Shown here: positions 8,509 through 17,399 of the stretch, one piece after another
Layout of the letters: every line of letters begins with the position of its first letter
How positions within the stretch are numbered: the stretch's first letter is position 1
Assembly: GCF_030167905.1 (NCBI RefSeq)
Contig: NZ_JARGNA010000009.1
Coordinates: 124,001-188,000, forward strand
Length of the DNA: 64,000 nucleotides
Source of the DNA: Flavobacterium terrisoli
GTDB lineage: Bacteria > Bacteroidota > Bacteroidia > Flavobacteriales > Flavobacteriaceae
Direction: 5' to 3'
The notes under the pieces: generated by a model
The model's database searches: none
What the model saw: only the letters and a program-made list of their open reading frames with translations
What the model was told of the DNA's origin: nothing
Made by a program: the position numbers and the translations under genes

Positions 8509-10293
8509 ATGATTGTCAAAAGTCATAAACAGTTATGGTTAAAAACAGTAATAATTTCATTTATTACTGTTTTTGCTATGGCTCAAAGCAAAACCTTAGA
8601 AAAATTTGAAAAAGATTTTGACAAACTGAATTATAATGAAAGGATTTCCTTTTTAACCAAAACAAACCCCAAACAGCTGAGCGAAGCTGACAAAGGAAAA
8701 TATTTCCATTTATACGGCAAGACAAATTACCTTGACAATCAAGGTGATGAAGCTTTATCCCTTTTTCTAAAGGCAAAAGAAAGCTATCAAAAGGAGAAAA
8801 ATTTCAACAAAGTCATCGAAGTAAATATTACCATTGCCCAAATTAAATGGCTCTCCAAATATAAATATGAAGATTATAAATACTTGTTGGATGAAGCCAT
8901 AGTCTATGCCCGAAGGGAAAACAACATCCCTTTATTGTGTTCTACACTAAGGGAAATTGGGAATAGCATATACCAAACCGAACCTGCGAAAGCAATCAAT
9001 TATTACCAATTGGCAAAGACAGAATGCCAAAAAACAAAAGACTCCTTACTTATTGCTAAACTTGACATCTCAATAGCAATGGTTTATGGCCTTTATTTAA
9101 ATCAACCTAAAACAGCCAGAATTTATCATGCGAATGTTCTGAAATACCTCAAAAGAACAAAAAATACCGACTTGATGGCTTATGTTTACAGTAATGAAGC
9201 TGAATTTTACAGAAAAGAAGGAAAGCTAAATGAAGCCATAAAAAATTTCCTGATTTCAGATACTCTAAAAATGAAGGATTATGAAACCAACTTCAAGATT
9301 AATCTTTATGGAAACATATCTGAAACATATAAGGAAATGAAGAACTATGAAAAAGCCATTGAATACAACGACAAAAAAGATACTCTAGAAAGAAAAGTCA
9401 ACGAACAGGAAGAAGCAAAAACCATCCTTGAACTTAATACCAGATACGACACCAAAGAAAAAGAACTCGAAAACAAGAATCTCAAGATAAAAGACCAAAA
9501 AAACAAACTCATCATTTATCTGTTTGTTGGGATATTTTTAATTTTTGTTATTGGCGCTTATTTCCGCATCAGTTATATCAATAAAAAGAAGCAGATCGCA
9601 GAACAGGAAAAGTTAATCGAAAGCCAGAAGCTCGAAAATGTTCTCAAGGATCAGGAACTTCACGAGATAGACAAAATGCTTGAAGGCCAGGAAAAGGAAA
9701 GAATTAAAATTGCCCATGATTTGCACGACAACCTTGGCAGCATATTGGCTACACTCCGACTTAATTTTCAAAACCTGCACCATCAAAAAGAAGGCATCAA
9801 TGAAGAAGAGGCGGCCATGTTTGCCAAAACCGATGACTTGATTGAAGAAGCCTATCAAAAAGTAAGAGGCATGGCTCATGCCAAAAACGCGGGAGTTATT
9901 GGCAGTGAGGGATTAGTACCTGCAGTACAAAACATTGCCAAAAAAGTAGCCATTCCTAACAAACTAAAAGTACAGGTTATCCCTTTCGGTATGACCGGAC
10001 GGCTCGAAAACGCACTTGAGGTGACACTTTTCAGAATGGTACAGGAAATTTTGACCAACACCATCAAGCACGCTGAAGCTACCGAAATTACGATCAGTTT
10101 AACACAGGACGAGGAAAGCATAAACATTATCATAGAAGACAACGGAAAAGGCTTTAATCCAAAAACGATTGATAAAAAGGAAGGTATGGGATTGAGCAAT
10201 ATCGAAAAGAAAGCCGAACAGCTTAACGGCACATTTAGCATTGACAGTTTCGAAGGAAAAGGAACAACCATCATTATAGATATTCCCATATGA
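8509..10293 (+). CDS. TPR-containing sensor histidine kinase (HisKA_3, NarL/DesK-like)
   Basis: A 594-residue kinase. An N-terminal hydrophobic segment acts as signal peptide (to MAQS, about residue 27), followed by a helical TPR-type sensor region (about 40-300), a transmembrane helix at about 334-356, a coiled coil, and a HisKA_3 domain with AHDLHDNLGS (phospho-acceptor His406). The C-terminal HATPase has NTIKHA, EDNGKGF and GMGLSNIEKKAEQL. This is a common Bacteroidetes design: a periplasmic TPR sensor phosphorylates a LuxR-type regulator, here the next gene, which overlaps it by 4 bases. The signal is unknown. Confidence 0.9.
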   Translation: MIVKSHKQLWLKTVIISFITVFAMAQSKTLEKFEKDFDKLNYNERISFLTKTNPKQLSEADKGKYFHLYGKTNYLDNQGDEALSLFLKAKESYQKEKNFNKVIEVNITIAQIKWLSKYKYEDYKYLLDEAIVYARRENNIPLLCSTLREIGNSIYQTEPAKAINYYQLAKTECQKTKDSLLIAKLDISIAMVYGLYLNQPKTARIYHANVLKYLKRTKNTDLMAYVYSNEAEFYRKEGKLNEAIKNFLISDTLKMKDYETNFKINLYGNISETYKEMKNYEKAIEYNDKKDTLERKVNEQEEAKTILELNTRYDTKEKELENKNLKIKDQKNKLIIYLFVGIFLIFVIGAYFRISYINKKKQIAEQEKLIESQKLENVLKDQELHEIDKMLEGQEKERIKIAHDLHDNLGSILATLRLNFQNLHHQKEGINEEEAAMFAKTDDLIEEAYQKVRGMAHAKNAGVIGSEGLVPAVQNIAKKVAIPNKLKVQVIPFGMTGRLENALEVTLFRMVQEILTNTIKHAEATEITISLTQDEESINIIIEDNGKGFNPKTIDKKEGMGLSNIEKKAEQLNGTFSIDSFEGKGTTIIIDIPI

Positions 10294-10904
10294 TAACACT
10301 GATTATAGCCGAAGACCATCAAGCGCTTATTGATGGAATGAAGTCATTTCTGAAAAATGAAAGTGACATAGAAATCATCGGTCATGCCAATGATGGTTTG
10401 GCACTTATTGATATTGTGCGTCAACTGAAGCCCAACGTTGTCATTACCGATATCCGCATGCCAAAATGTGATGGCATTATGGCTACAAGAACCATCAAAG
10501 CCGAATTGCCCAACACCAAAATCATTGCGTTCAGCATGTTTGACCATGATGATGCTATTTCGCAAATGAGAGAAGCCGGTGCTTCAGGTTATATTATGAA
10601 AAACTCTTCGCTCCAAACGGTGCTCGATGCCATCCGGGCAGTAAATCAAGGCTATTCTTATTTCGTTAATGATGCTGAGGAAGAATATGAAACCCCAAAA
10701 AACGAATTGTTTTTCAGCACCCGTGAAAAAGAAATTCTGCAATTGATTGCAGAAGGAAAATCATCTCAGGAAATTGCCGATATCCTTTTTATTGAGAAAT
10801 CTACGGTTGATTCTCACCGCAAAAACATGTCAAAAAAAATCAAAGTTATCGGGAAAACCGATTTAATAAAATTCGCTTTAGAGCGCAAATACGACTATTT
10901 GTAG
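10290..10904 (+). CDS. NarL/FixJ-type response regulator
   Basis: A 204-residue regulator with a receiver domain (acidic Asp9, phospho-site Asp54 in VVITDIRMPK, the SMFDHDD loop) and a C-terminal LuxR-type helix-turn-helix (STREKEILQLIAEGKSSQEIADILF, then STVDSHRKNMSKKI). Its ATG overlaps the kinase stop codon (ATGA), showing translational coupling. It is the cognate partner of the upstream TPR kinase. No candidate operator could be assigned. Confidence 0.92.
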   Translation: MITLIIAEDHQALIDGMKSFLKNESDIEIIGHANDGLALIDIVRQLKPNVVITDIRMPKCDGIMATRTIKAELPNTKIIAFSMFDHDDAISQMREAGASGYIMKNSSLQTVLDAIRAVNQGYSYFVNDAEEEYETPKNELFFSTREKEILQLIAEGKSSQEIADILFIEKSTVDSHRKNMSKKIKVIGKTDLIKFALERKYDYL

Positions 10905-10925
10905 TAAAAATACCTTTGAAACCCG

Positions 10926-10959
10926 AAAAAAAATCCCCATTAATGGGGATTTTTTTTTT
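10926..10959 (+). terminator. Strong terminator after the two-component operon
   Basis: The palindrome ATCCCCATT/AATGGGGAT (10933-10950) is extended by an A-run and T-run (10926-10959), 22 bases after the regulator stop. Confidence 0.9.
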
Positions 10960-11026
10960 GCTTTTGTTTACCGAATTTTAAATAATCAAAAACGTAATTA
11001 TTTAAATTTTGGTTAGTTACAAAATT

Positions 11027-11090
11027 CTGCCCGCAATAAAGGGACTTTCTTAGTGGTATTTGAGGGTTAAACTTAGGGCAGTTTTTTTTT
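11027..11090 (+). ncRNA. Structured element copy 1 (hairpin, shared 14-base loop, T-run)
   Basis: CTGCCC (11027-11032) pairs with GGGCAG (11076-11081), followed by nine T. The ~43-base apical part carries TTAGTGGTATTTGA (11050-11063). A second copy starts 104 bases later with the same order of parts. It could be a small RNA with its own terminator or a long-loop terminator. No protein frame explains the conservation. It lies in a 317-base stretch (10905-11221) that has no gene. Confidence 0.5.
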
Positions 11091-11129
11091 AGCTAAATTA
11101 TAATTATCGGTTTCGGTTGTTAATAAGAT

Positions 11130-11190
11130 CCTGCCCGTTTAAGAAAAATTTTTTAGTGGTATTTGAAATTGATTAAGGGCAGGTTTTTTA
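11130..11190 (+). ncRNA. Structured element copy 2 (hairpin, shared 14-base loop, T-run)
   Basis: CCTGCCC (11130-11136) pairs with GGGCAGG (11177-11183), followed by six T. The loop holds TTAGTGGTATTTGA (11153-11166), identical to copy 1, while the bases between stem and core differ. The copy ends 31 bases before the next ATG, so it could also be a leader or attenuator of the membrane protein gene. Confidence 0.5.
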
Positions 11191-11221
11191 TCATTCTTTG
11201 AAAGACGAATCAAAATTATAT

Positions 11222-11959
11222 ATGCCAAAGAGAAACCCTACCCCAAATCTGGTGATTTCCTATCACCGTCTACGCCAATCCATTGGTTGGCTCGGATTAA
11301 GCTTGCCTTTCACCCTACTTATAGGCAATTATATCATCAACGATTGCAACTTACTTAATAACGAAACTTTTGTAATGACACAATGTAATATCTATACAGC
11401 TGATAATCCTCTGAAGTCTTCTATCAGCGACTATTATTATAGTACTGTAGGCGGAATCTTTACCGGAACGCTTTCAGCTGTGGCCTTATTCATGTTTAGT
11501 TACCGCGGTTATCCGCAACGCGACGAAGAACTTATCCCTTCAGATAGTTTTATGACTAATCTGGCCGGAGTTTGTGCTTTAGGCGCCGTGATTTTCCCGG
11601 CTTCATCAGATTTTTGCCTTTCCGACAATATCCGCTCATTTGTGAGCAGTGAAATCATCGGATACGCCCATTATATTTTTGCAGGTTTCTTTTTAATGAC
11701 TTTGTCCCTTATCTCGTTATTTAATTTCAGACGCAGTGGGAAAGTGGAAGATTTTGGCAAGATGCCTTCGCATGATTTCTACAAATATTGTGGTCTCATC
11801 ATGCTTTCTTCCCTTGTATTGATTTTGATTTATTCATTATCGTTAAAAGGAAATTTTCCTGTATTAGAAAGGTATAATATCACTTTTATTTTAGAATCGA
11901 TCGCCCTGCTGGCTTTTGGTTTGTCATGGCTGAAAAAAGGAAGTGTAAACAGTAATTAA
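11222..11959 (+). CDS. Predicted multi-spanning membrane protein
   Basis: A 245-residue protein with about six hydrophobic helices (LGLSLPFTLLIGNYII, FTGTLSAVALFMFSY, LAGVCALGAVIFPA, YIFAGFFLMTLSLISLF, YCGLIMLSSLVLILIYS, FILESIALLAFGLSWL). It resembles DUF998-like membrane proteins only in general layout; I cannot assign a family. Several Cys lie in the first and third loops (NDCNLL, MTQCNIY, SDFCLS). The ATG at 11222 is preferred to a TTG at 11198. The small gene 26 bases downstream is probably cotranscribed. Confidence 0.75.
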   Translation: MPKRNPTPNLVISYHRLRQSIGWLGLSLPFTLLIGNYIINDCNLLNNETFVMTQCNIYTADNPLKSSISDYYYSTVGGIFTGTLSAVALFMFSYRGYPQRDEELIPSDSFMTNLAGVCALGAVIFPASSDFCLSDNIRSFVSSEIIGYAHYIFAGFFLMTLSLISLFNFRRSGKVEDFGKMPSHDFYKYCGLIMLSSLVLILIYSLSLKGNFPVLERYNITFILESIALLAFGLSWLKKGSVNSN

Positions 11960-11985
11960 AAACAAAACAAAAAACTATAGAAATC

Positions 11986-12213
11986 ATGTGCTGGAACAAA
12001 GTAGAAAACCAATGTAAAATGGTCTATGAAAAACCATTCATTAATGCAGCAAAACCATCAGACCGCAAATTCATTATCCATATCATATCGGAGGAATTTC
12101 CCGATTTTCCGCGTGTTCGCATCGCGGCAACAGTAGACCGCTGTTTGAAGATATTCCCCGCGCCGGTAGAGCGACAAAAACTTTTGCAGTTTATGCAAAT
12201 GAGCTTACGCTGA
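11986..12213 (+). CDS. Small protein of unknown function
   Basis: A 75-residue soluble protein with no signal peptide and no family that I recognise. It has an N-terminal MCWNKVENQC pair of Cys, a central FPDFPRVRIAATVDRCLKIF segment and an amphipathic C-terminus. It starts 26 bases after the membrane protein gene on the same strand with no terminator between them. Codon use looks like its neighbours and a purine/A-rich leader precedes the ATG, so I take it as real. Confidence 0.6.
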   Translation: MCWNKVENQCKMVYEKPFINAAKPSDRKFIIHIISEEFPDFPRVRIAATVDRCLKIFPAPVERQKLLQFMQMSLR

Positions 12214-12312
12214 AAAAACCGGCATTATATACCTACCGCTCCGCCCTCTTCCATTTTGAGACTTTTGAAAGAGGGTTTGGGGTGAAACCATTTTAATACA
12301 AACCCTGATCCC

Positions 12313-12357
12313 AAATCAGACTAAATTTGACTCCGTTGAATTGTGTCTGATTTTTTT
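12313..12357 (+). terminator. Terminator-like hairpin after the small gene
   Basis: AAATCAGAC (12313-12321) pairs with GTCTGATTT (12344-12352), followed by a T-run to 12357. A second small hairpin (CCCTCTT at 12244, AAGAGGG at 12269) lies upstream. The rest of the gap up to 12583 holds no gene, only a promoter-like TTTTTGTATATTT (12408-12420) that recurs at 13266-13278. Confidence 0.6.
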
Positions 12358-12407
12358 ATGTATTCTAGGTCAACGCTCCAAGATAGTTACCTACTAACAG
12401 AGGCGAT

Positions 12408-12420
12408 TTTTTGTATATTT
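12408..12420 (+). repeat. 13-bp direct repeat, left copy (TTTTTGTATATTT)
   Basis: Identical to 13266-13278; both are followed by a loosely similar GTAA...AAGAC stretch. The pair flanks the DUF2306 gene. Each contains a TATATTT core like a -7 box, so they may simply be promoters. Confidence 0.4.
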
Positions 12421-12583
12421 AGTAAGAGATAAGACAGTGTTCATACTTATAGACTAGTTATGGCTGGTTTAGCTTTTCTTCGCCGAAAATAACTCAACGA
12501 GAAATTTACATATCTTTACAACTAAGTGGTAAATTGTCCCCAAAACACAAGGCCGCAGAACATTAGCAACAAGCTGAAATAAC

Positions 12584-13225
12584 ATGATGGATAAAAAGAA
12601 AGTACTAATGAGGATATTTTGGACTGCAATAATCTTATTGAGTTCATATTACCTTTACAGAGCGATAAACTTCAGGTTTGTTAAAGAAGGCACAGGTCCA
12701 ACATTTTGGAATAAACAATTTTGGTTTGTGTCTCACTTAGCTACTGCGGTTCTCCCTCTTATAACAGGACCTTTTCAATTTTGGAATTGGTTTCGCAAAC
12801 GCAATATTAAATTGCATAGGTTTTTAGGAAAAGTATACATTATAGGATGTCTTTTGGGAGGTCTTTCAGCATTATATCTTAGTATTACTCAGCCATATCC
12901 CGGTTCTATAGTTCCATCTCTGATTCTTGCTTTGCTGTGGCTATTCATGACATCAGCTGCGTGGATTACCATAAAAAGAAAAGATATTCAAGCACATCGT
13001 TTATTTATGATTCGAAGCTATACCTTGACATTATCCTTCGTGTTTCTTCGTATCTTATCTGATCTTGTTTACAAACATAATTTTCTGTCCTTTATCAAAA
13101 ATCAAGACGTAAGAGATGCCACATATGAATGGATGAGTTGGGTAATCCCCGTTTTGGTTGTTGAACTCTTTATTTCTTGGCTGCCTGCAATAAAAAAACT
13201 TAAACCCTCTAAAATTAGCCATTAA
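12584..13225 (+). CDS. DUF2306 family membrane protein
   Basis: A 213-residue membrane protein with about six helices. KLHRFLGKVYIIGCLLGGLSAL and QAHRLFMIRSYTLTLSFVFLRI are the hallmark DUF2306 segments, whose conserved His in HRxxGxxY and HRxFMxRSY resemble haem-binding positions in cytochrome-like membrane proteins. Function is not established. A second in-frame ATG at 12587 is an equally good start. It stands alone between two atypical intergenic stretches and looks like an accessory insertion. Confidence 0.8.
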   Translation: MMDKKKVLMRIFWTAIILLSSYYLYRAINFRFVKEGTGPTFWNKQFWFVSHLATAVLPLITGPFQFWNWFRKRNIKLHRFLGKVYIIGCLLGGLSALYLSITQPYPGSIVPSLILALLWLFMTSAAWITIKRKDIQAHRLFMIRSYTLTLSFVFLRILSDLVYKHNFLSFIKNQDVRDATYEWMSWVIPVLVVELFISWLPAIKKLKPSKISH

Positions 13226-13265
13226 CAACAGTTTACAATAATTTTTAGAATGTGCCAACTAAATG

Positions 13266-13278
13266 TTTTTGTATATTT
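13266..13278 (+). repeat. 13-bp direct repeat, right copy, with -7 box TATATTTG
   Basis: TTTTTGTATATTT, as at 12408-12420; here the next base completes TATATTTG (13272-13279), a perfect -7 box. It lies 96 bases before the VOC gene. Confidence 0.45.
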
Positions 13279-13374
13279 GAAAGTAACAAGACCTAACCGG
13301 AAAACATTGACAATAAAGCCACTCTCTATTGATGAGTATGAGAAAACTATAACCAAAGACAATTAATAACAATA

Positions 13375-13740
13375 ATGGAACACAACGCAAAATCAATCCG
13401 GCCTTTTATAGGCGCCAAAGACTATGAAATTTCCCGAAGATTTTACAGAGACTTAGGCTTTGAAGAAGTGGTTTTATCTCCTGATATGTCACTTTTCAAA
13501 ACGGAAGCACTGGGCTTTTACCTGCAGAAAGCTTACGTCAAAGACTGGATAGACAACACCATGGTTTTTATGGAAGTGGATGATGTAAAGCGCTTTTACA
13601 ACGAACTCATTGCTTTGCAATTGCCCGCTAAATATGAAGGTGCTAGAGTAACGCCTATCCGAAATTTGGATTGGGGAAGCGAATGTTTTTTGCATGATCC
13701 ATCCGGAATTCTGTGGCATTTCGGTGAATTCAAAAAATAA
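13375..13740 (+). CDS. VOC/glyoxalase superfamily protein
   Basis: A 121-residue single-domain VOC protein. The beta-alpha-beta-beta-beta pattern is visible from IRPFIGAKDYEISRRFYRDLGFEEV to SECFLHDPSGILWHFGEF. Metal ligands of glyoxalase-type proteins would come from the first strand and the last Glu/His region; only part of the set is clear, so a bleomycin-resistance-like binding protein is as likely as an enzyme. It ends 9 bases before the GNAT gene and is likely cotranscribed with it. Confidence 0.8.
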   Translation: MEHNAKSIRPFIGAKDYEISRRFYRDLGFEEVVLSPDMSLFKTEALGFYLQKAYVKDWIDNTMVFMEVDDVKRFYNELIALQLPAKYEGARVTPIRNLDWGSECFLHDPSGILWHFGEFKK

Positions 13741-13749
13741 ATAAATTAA

Positions 13750-14187
13750 ATGATTCGAGAAGCAACAGTTGCAGATATCAAACCGATTCAGATCGTTCGA
13801 AATCTAGTCAAGGAAAATCCCTTATCAGACCCTAATTTGGTTACCGATGAAGATTGCAGGGTATTTATGTTTGAAAGAGGAAAAGGCTGGGTTTTTGAAA
13901 TCAACAACCAAATTATCGGATTCGCCATTGCCGATTTACAGGATCATAACATTTGGGCTTTGTTTCTCCATCCCGAATTTGAAAAACAAGGTATCGGTAA
14001 ACAATTACATGACACTATGCTCCATTGGTATTTTGATCATACCCATCAAACCGTTTGGCTCGGAACTGCTCCAGGTACCAGAGCGGAAAATTTCTACCGA
14101 AAAGCCGGCTGGACAGAAATTGGGACACATGGGAAAGGAGAAGTTAAGTTCGAAATGACTTATGACAATTGGACAAAAAACCGTTAG
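13750..14187 (+). CDS. GNAT family N-acetyltransferase
   Basis: A 145-residue GNAT protein. The acetyl-CoA loop is FEKQGIGKQLHDTML (Q/RxxGxG type), preceded by the beta-strand IWALFLHPEF, and the C-terminal RAENFYRKAGWTEIG is the usual end of the fold. Substrate unknown. It overlaps the convergent birA gene by 4 bases at the 3' ends and follows the VOC gene by 9 bases. Confidence 0.88.
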   Translation: MIREATVADIKPIQIVRNLVKENPLSDPNLVTDEDCRVFMFERGKGWVFEINNQIIGFAIADLQDHNIWALFLHPEFEKQGIGKQLHDTMLHWYFDHTHQTVWLGTAPGTRAENFYRKAGWTEIGTHGKGEVKFEMTYDNWTKNR

Positions 14188-14912
14188 TACAATAACTTCA
14201 CTTCCTTCAATCCGTAATATTCCACTGAATCATCATTCAAAAGCACCGCGAGTTTACCATCGCGGGTCACACATTTGATAATGCCCATAAAACGGTCACC
14301 AGTTGGAAATTCAAAAGCCGAAGGTTTGTTTTTTTTAAACAACAAATCATTGTAATGCGCCCAGGCTTCATCAGCGCGTTCCGGAAAAAGAATCAAATGC
14401 AATTTGAGTGATTTGATAAAACTTTGTGCCATTTCGTCCAGATCATAAGTCTGTTTGGTTATGTTGGCCAACGAATTGGCCTGTGGTAAATGTTCAAAAT
14501 CGGTTTGGTTCAAATTCAGACCAAAACCAACCACTGCCGTAAAACTGCCATCCGGCTTTAAAGTGTTCTCTATCAATATGCCACCAACTTTCTTGTTTTC
14601 TGCCATAATGTCGTTAGGCCATTTGACATTTACTTTGGCCACACCATTCATCGTCAACAGACCGATTGCTGCCAATGCCACGGCAATATTGAAATCATAA
14701 ATCGATATCATGTCCTGTGGCACATCTTTAACCAACACGCTAATAGTAAGGTTTTTACCTGCCTCACTCACCCATTCCGATCCCATTTGCCCTCTGCCTT
14801 TGGTTTGCTCCAAAGCCATGACAGCAGTGTAGTTTTCCAACCACTTTTCTTTGGCTAATTGTTTTAAATAGTCATTGGTCGAATCTGTGGCATCGAGTTT
14901 GATTATAGGCAT
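14184..14912 (-). CDS. birA: Biotin--[acetyl-CoA-carboxylase] ligase
   Basis: A 242-residue biotin protein ligase. The adenylate-binding motif GRGQMGSEW and the NLTISVL strand are at about residues 38-60, and KWPNDI with KVGGILIEN forms the catalytic core. It lacks an N-terminal DNA-binding helix-turn-helix, so it is a monofunctional (class I) ligase and not a repressor. It biotinylates carrier proteins such as AccB. It is divergent from rsfS across 94 bases. Confidence 0.93.
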   Translation of the reverse strand: MPIIKLDATDSTNDYLKQLAKEKWLENYTAVMALEQTKGRGQMGSEWVSEAGKNLTISVLVKDVPQDMISIYDFNIAVALAAIGLLTMNGVAKVNVKWPNDIMAENKKVGGILIENTLKPDGSFTAVVGFGLNLNQTDFEHLPQANSLANITKQTYDLDEMAQSFIKSLKLHLILFPERADEAWAHYNDLLFKKNKPSAFEFPTGDRFMGIIKCVTRDGKLAVLLNDDSVEYYGLKEVKLLY

Positions 14913-14977
14913 AATAGAAATAAAAATTAGTGGTAATTTTTAAACTTTTGTTAAGCAAAAATAAGCACAAAAAGTGA

Positions 14978-14985
14978 TACCTTTG
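14978..14985 (+). promoter_or_regulatory. -7 promoter box (TACCTTTG) for rsfS-ftsH
   Basis: A perfect TAnnTTTG match 21 bases before the rsfS ATG. The nearest TTG (14948-14950) is 27 bases away, longer than usual. Confidence 0.45.
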
Positions 14986-15006
14986 CCAAATACACATAAA
15001 TACTAG

Positions 15007-15378
15007 ATGACGAAAAAAGCAGTAAACACCGATATACTCTTAGCGAGTATTATCAAAGGCATTGAAGAAGTAAAAGGAAATGATATCGACATACTCGATT
15101 TAAGAGCTATAGACACCGCCGTTTGTGATTATTTTATCATATGCAACGGGAACTCCAATACCCAGGTTAACGCGATTGTTAACTCTATCCAAAAATTAGT
15201 TTCCAAAGAATTAAAAGACAAACCATGGCACGTAGAAGGTACGGACAATGGCGAATGGGTTTTGATGGATTATGTTGACATCGTAGTACACGTTTTCCAA
15301 AAACAAATCCGTGAATTCTACAATATTGAAGGATTATGGGGCGATGCCCAAATTACCACCATTCCAAGTAACTATTAA
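15007..15378 (+). CDS. rsfS: Ribosome silencing factor
   Basis: A 123-residue RsfS/Iojap protein, normal length. DIDILDLRAIDTAVCDYFIICNGNSNTQVNAI and KPWHVEGTDNGEWVLMDYVDIVVHVF are the family signatures. It binds uL14 on the large ribosomal subunit and blocks subunit joining in starvation. It is followed 19 bases later by ftsH, a linkage common in Bacteroidetes, and both probably use the promoter at 14978. Confidence 0.95.
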   Translation: MTKKAVNTDILLASIIKGIEEVKGNDIDILDLRAIDTAVCDYFIICNGNSNTQVNAIVNSIQKLVSKELKDKPWHVEGTDNGEWVLMDYVDIVVHVFQKQIREFYNIEGLWGDAQITTIPSNY

Positions 15379-15397
15379 AAAATTGCGCTAAACATAT

Positions 15398-17332
15398 ATG
15401 GCTACCGAAAAGAAACCCAATAATTTTAAAGTAAGTCCGTGGTGGATTTACGCTGGATTAATTATCATATTCTTCGGATTAAATTACATTGGCGGCTCCG
15501 GTTTTCAGGATACCGCTGTGATTTCTTCGTCTAAATTCAATGAATATTTGGACAAAGGACAAATCGAAAAGGTAGTGGTTTATAACAAAACCGAAGGTGA
15601 AGCTTATTTGACAAAAGCGGCTTTAAAAGACAAAGTACACAGCAAGTTAGCCAAAGACATGTTGGGTAACGAAAACAAAGGACCACACTACTCTTTTGAA
15701 ATAGGAAACGACGAAGTTTTCCAAAACAAAATTGAGAAAGCTAAAATTGAAGGCAAATTAAAAGACTACGACTTTAAGCCAAAAAGCAATTGGAGCGAAA
15801 TATTCATGGGCTTGTTGCCAATCGTTGTCATTATTGGTCTTTGGATCTTAATCATGCGCAGAATGTCAGGAGGTGGTGCCGGAGGTGGTGGAGGCCAAAT
15901 CTTTAACATCGGAAAATCGAGAGCCAAATTATTTGACGAAAAAACCGATTTAAAAACCACTTTCAAAGACGTTGCCGGATTAGAAGGTGCCAAAGAAGAA
16001 ATACAGGAAATCGTTGAATTCCTCAGAAACCCGGATAAATACACAACCCTTGGAGGTAAAATTCCAAAAGGTGCCTTATTGGTTGGACCTCCGGGAACAG
16101 GAAAAACCCTTTTGGCGAAAGCTGTAGCCGGCGAAGCCAAAGTGCCTTTCTTCTCTTTGTCAGGTTCTGACTTCGTGGAAATGTTCGTGGGTGTCGGTGC
16201 TTCACGTGTGAGAGATTTATTCAAACAGGCCAAAGACAAAGCACCAGCCATTATCTTTATCGATGAGATTGATGCTGTAGGTCGTGCCCGTGGCAAAAAC
16301 AATTTCTCAGGTTCAAATGACGAGCGTGAAAACACCTTAAATCAGTTATTGACTGAGATGGATGGTTTTGGAACCAACACTCACGTAATCGTATTGGCAG
16401 CCACCAACAGAGCGGATGTTTTAGACAAAGCTTTGATGCGTGCCGGACGTTTTGACCGTCAGATTTATGTAGATTTACCGGACGTTAGAGAGCGCAAGGA
16501 AATATTTGAAGTACACTTAAAACCTTTGAAAAAAGTAGAAGGTTTGGATATAGAATTTTTGGCCAAACAAACTCCGGGATTCTCGGGTGCTGATATTGCC
16601 AATGTTTGTAACGAAGCTGCTTTGATTGCGGCCAGACAAAATAAAACAGCAGTTGACAAACAAGATTTCTTAGATGCTGTTGACCGAATCGTTGGTGGTC
16701 TAGAAAAGAAAAACAAAATCGTTACACCGGAAGAAAAACGTGCCATTGCCGTTCACGAAGCCGGTCATGCCACCGTGAGTTGGATGTTAGAACACGCCGC
16801 GCCATTGGTAAAAGTGACCATTGTACCCCGTGGACAAAGTTTGGGCGCAGCCTGGTATTTGCCGGAAGAACGCTTAATTGTACGACCGGAACAAATGCTG
16901 GATGAGATGTGTGCTACCATGGGTGGACGTGCTGCCGAAAAAGTAATGTTTAACAAAATCTCAACCGGAGCGTTAAGCGATTTGGAAAAAGTAACCAAGC
17001 AGGCTCGTGCGATGGTTACCATTTATGGATTGAACGACAAATTAGGAAACGTTACTTACTATGATTCTTCGGGACAAAGTGAGTACAATTTCTCCAAACC
17101 ATACTCAGAAGAAACAGCTTTGACCATTGATAAGGAAATTTCGAACTTAATCGAAACCGAATACCAAAGAGCTATCAAAATCTTAGAGGAAAACAAAGAA
17201 AAACTGCACCAATTGGCTGATATTTTGATAGATAAAGAAGTCATCTTTAAAGACGATTTGGAAACTATTTTCGGCAAAAGACCTTTTGATGATCATTCGG
17301 AAGAAACAGTGGCAGAAACAGTAATTGACTAA
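15398..17332 (+). CDS. ftsH: ATP-dependent zinc metalloprotease FtsH
   Basis: A 644-residue membrane AAA protease, usual length. Two transmembrane helices (about 15-32 and 136-153) flank a periplasmic domain. Next come a glycine-rich linker (GGGAGGGGG, about 158-166), the AAA module with Walker A GPPGTGKT (230-237), Walker [11 protein letters not shown] and second region of homology, and the zinc site HEAGH (453-457). It degrades membrane and short-lived cytoplasmic proteins, including lipid-synthesis enzymes in some bacteria, of interest given the lipid genes that follow. A terminator lies downstream. Confidence 0.97.
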   Translation: MATEKKPNNFKVSPWWIYAGLIIIFFGLNYIGGSGFQDTAVISSSKFNEYLDKGQIEKVVVYNKTEGEAYLTKAALKDKVHSKLAKDMLGNENKGPHYSFEIGNDEVFQNKIEKAKIEGKLKDYDFKPKSNWSEIFMGLLPIVVIIGLWILIMRRMSGGGAGGGGGQIFNIGKSRAKLFDEKTDLKTTFKDVAGLEGAKEEIQEIVEFLRNPDKYTTLGGKIPKGALLVGPPGTGKTLLAKAVAGEAKVPFFSLSGSDFVEMFVGVGASRVRDLFKQAKDKAPAIIFIDEIDAVGRARGKNNFSGSNDERENTLNQLLTEMDGFGTNTHVIVLAATNRADVLDKALMRAGRFDRQIYVDLPDVRERKEIFEVHLKPLKKVEGLDIEFLAKQTPGFSGADIANVCNEAALIAARQNKTAVDKQDFLDAVDRIVGGLEKKNKIVTPEEKRAIAVHEAGHATVSWMLEHAAPLVKVTIVPRGQSLGAAWYLPEERLIVRPEQMLDEMCATMGGRAAEKVMFNKISTGALSDLEKVTKQARAMVTIYGLNDKLGNVTYYDSSGQSEYNFSKPYSEETALTIDKEISNLIETEYQRAIKILEENKEKLHQLADILIDKEVIFKDDLETIFGKRPFDDHSEETVAETVID

Positions 17333-17360
17333 CGTTTACCGTTTTTTAACATTTTTTTAA

Positions 17361-17399
17361 AATCTTAATTCAAAAGTAAGTTTTGAATTAAGATTTTTT
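17361..17399 (+). terminator. Terminator of rsfS-ftsH
   Basis: Perfect 15-bp arms (AATCTTAATTCAAAA at 17361-17375, its complement at 17381-17395) with a 5-base loop and T-run. The next promoter box begins at the end of the T-run. Confidence 0.9.

Noticed and set aside
13250..13366. A 38-codon frame before the VOC gene (MCQLNVFVYLKVTRPNRK...)
   Set aside because: It runs through the TATATTTG promoter box and the 13-bp repeat, has no ribosome binding site and no known likeness; chance is more likely.
15766..16335. A 189-codon minus-strand frame inside ftsH
   Set aside because: Shadow of the AAA module; no family likeness.
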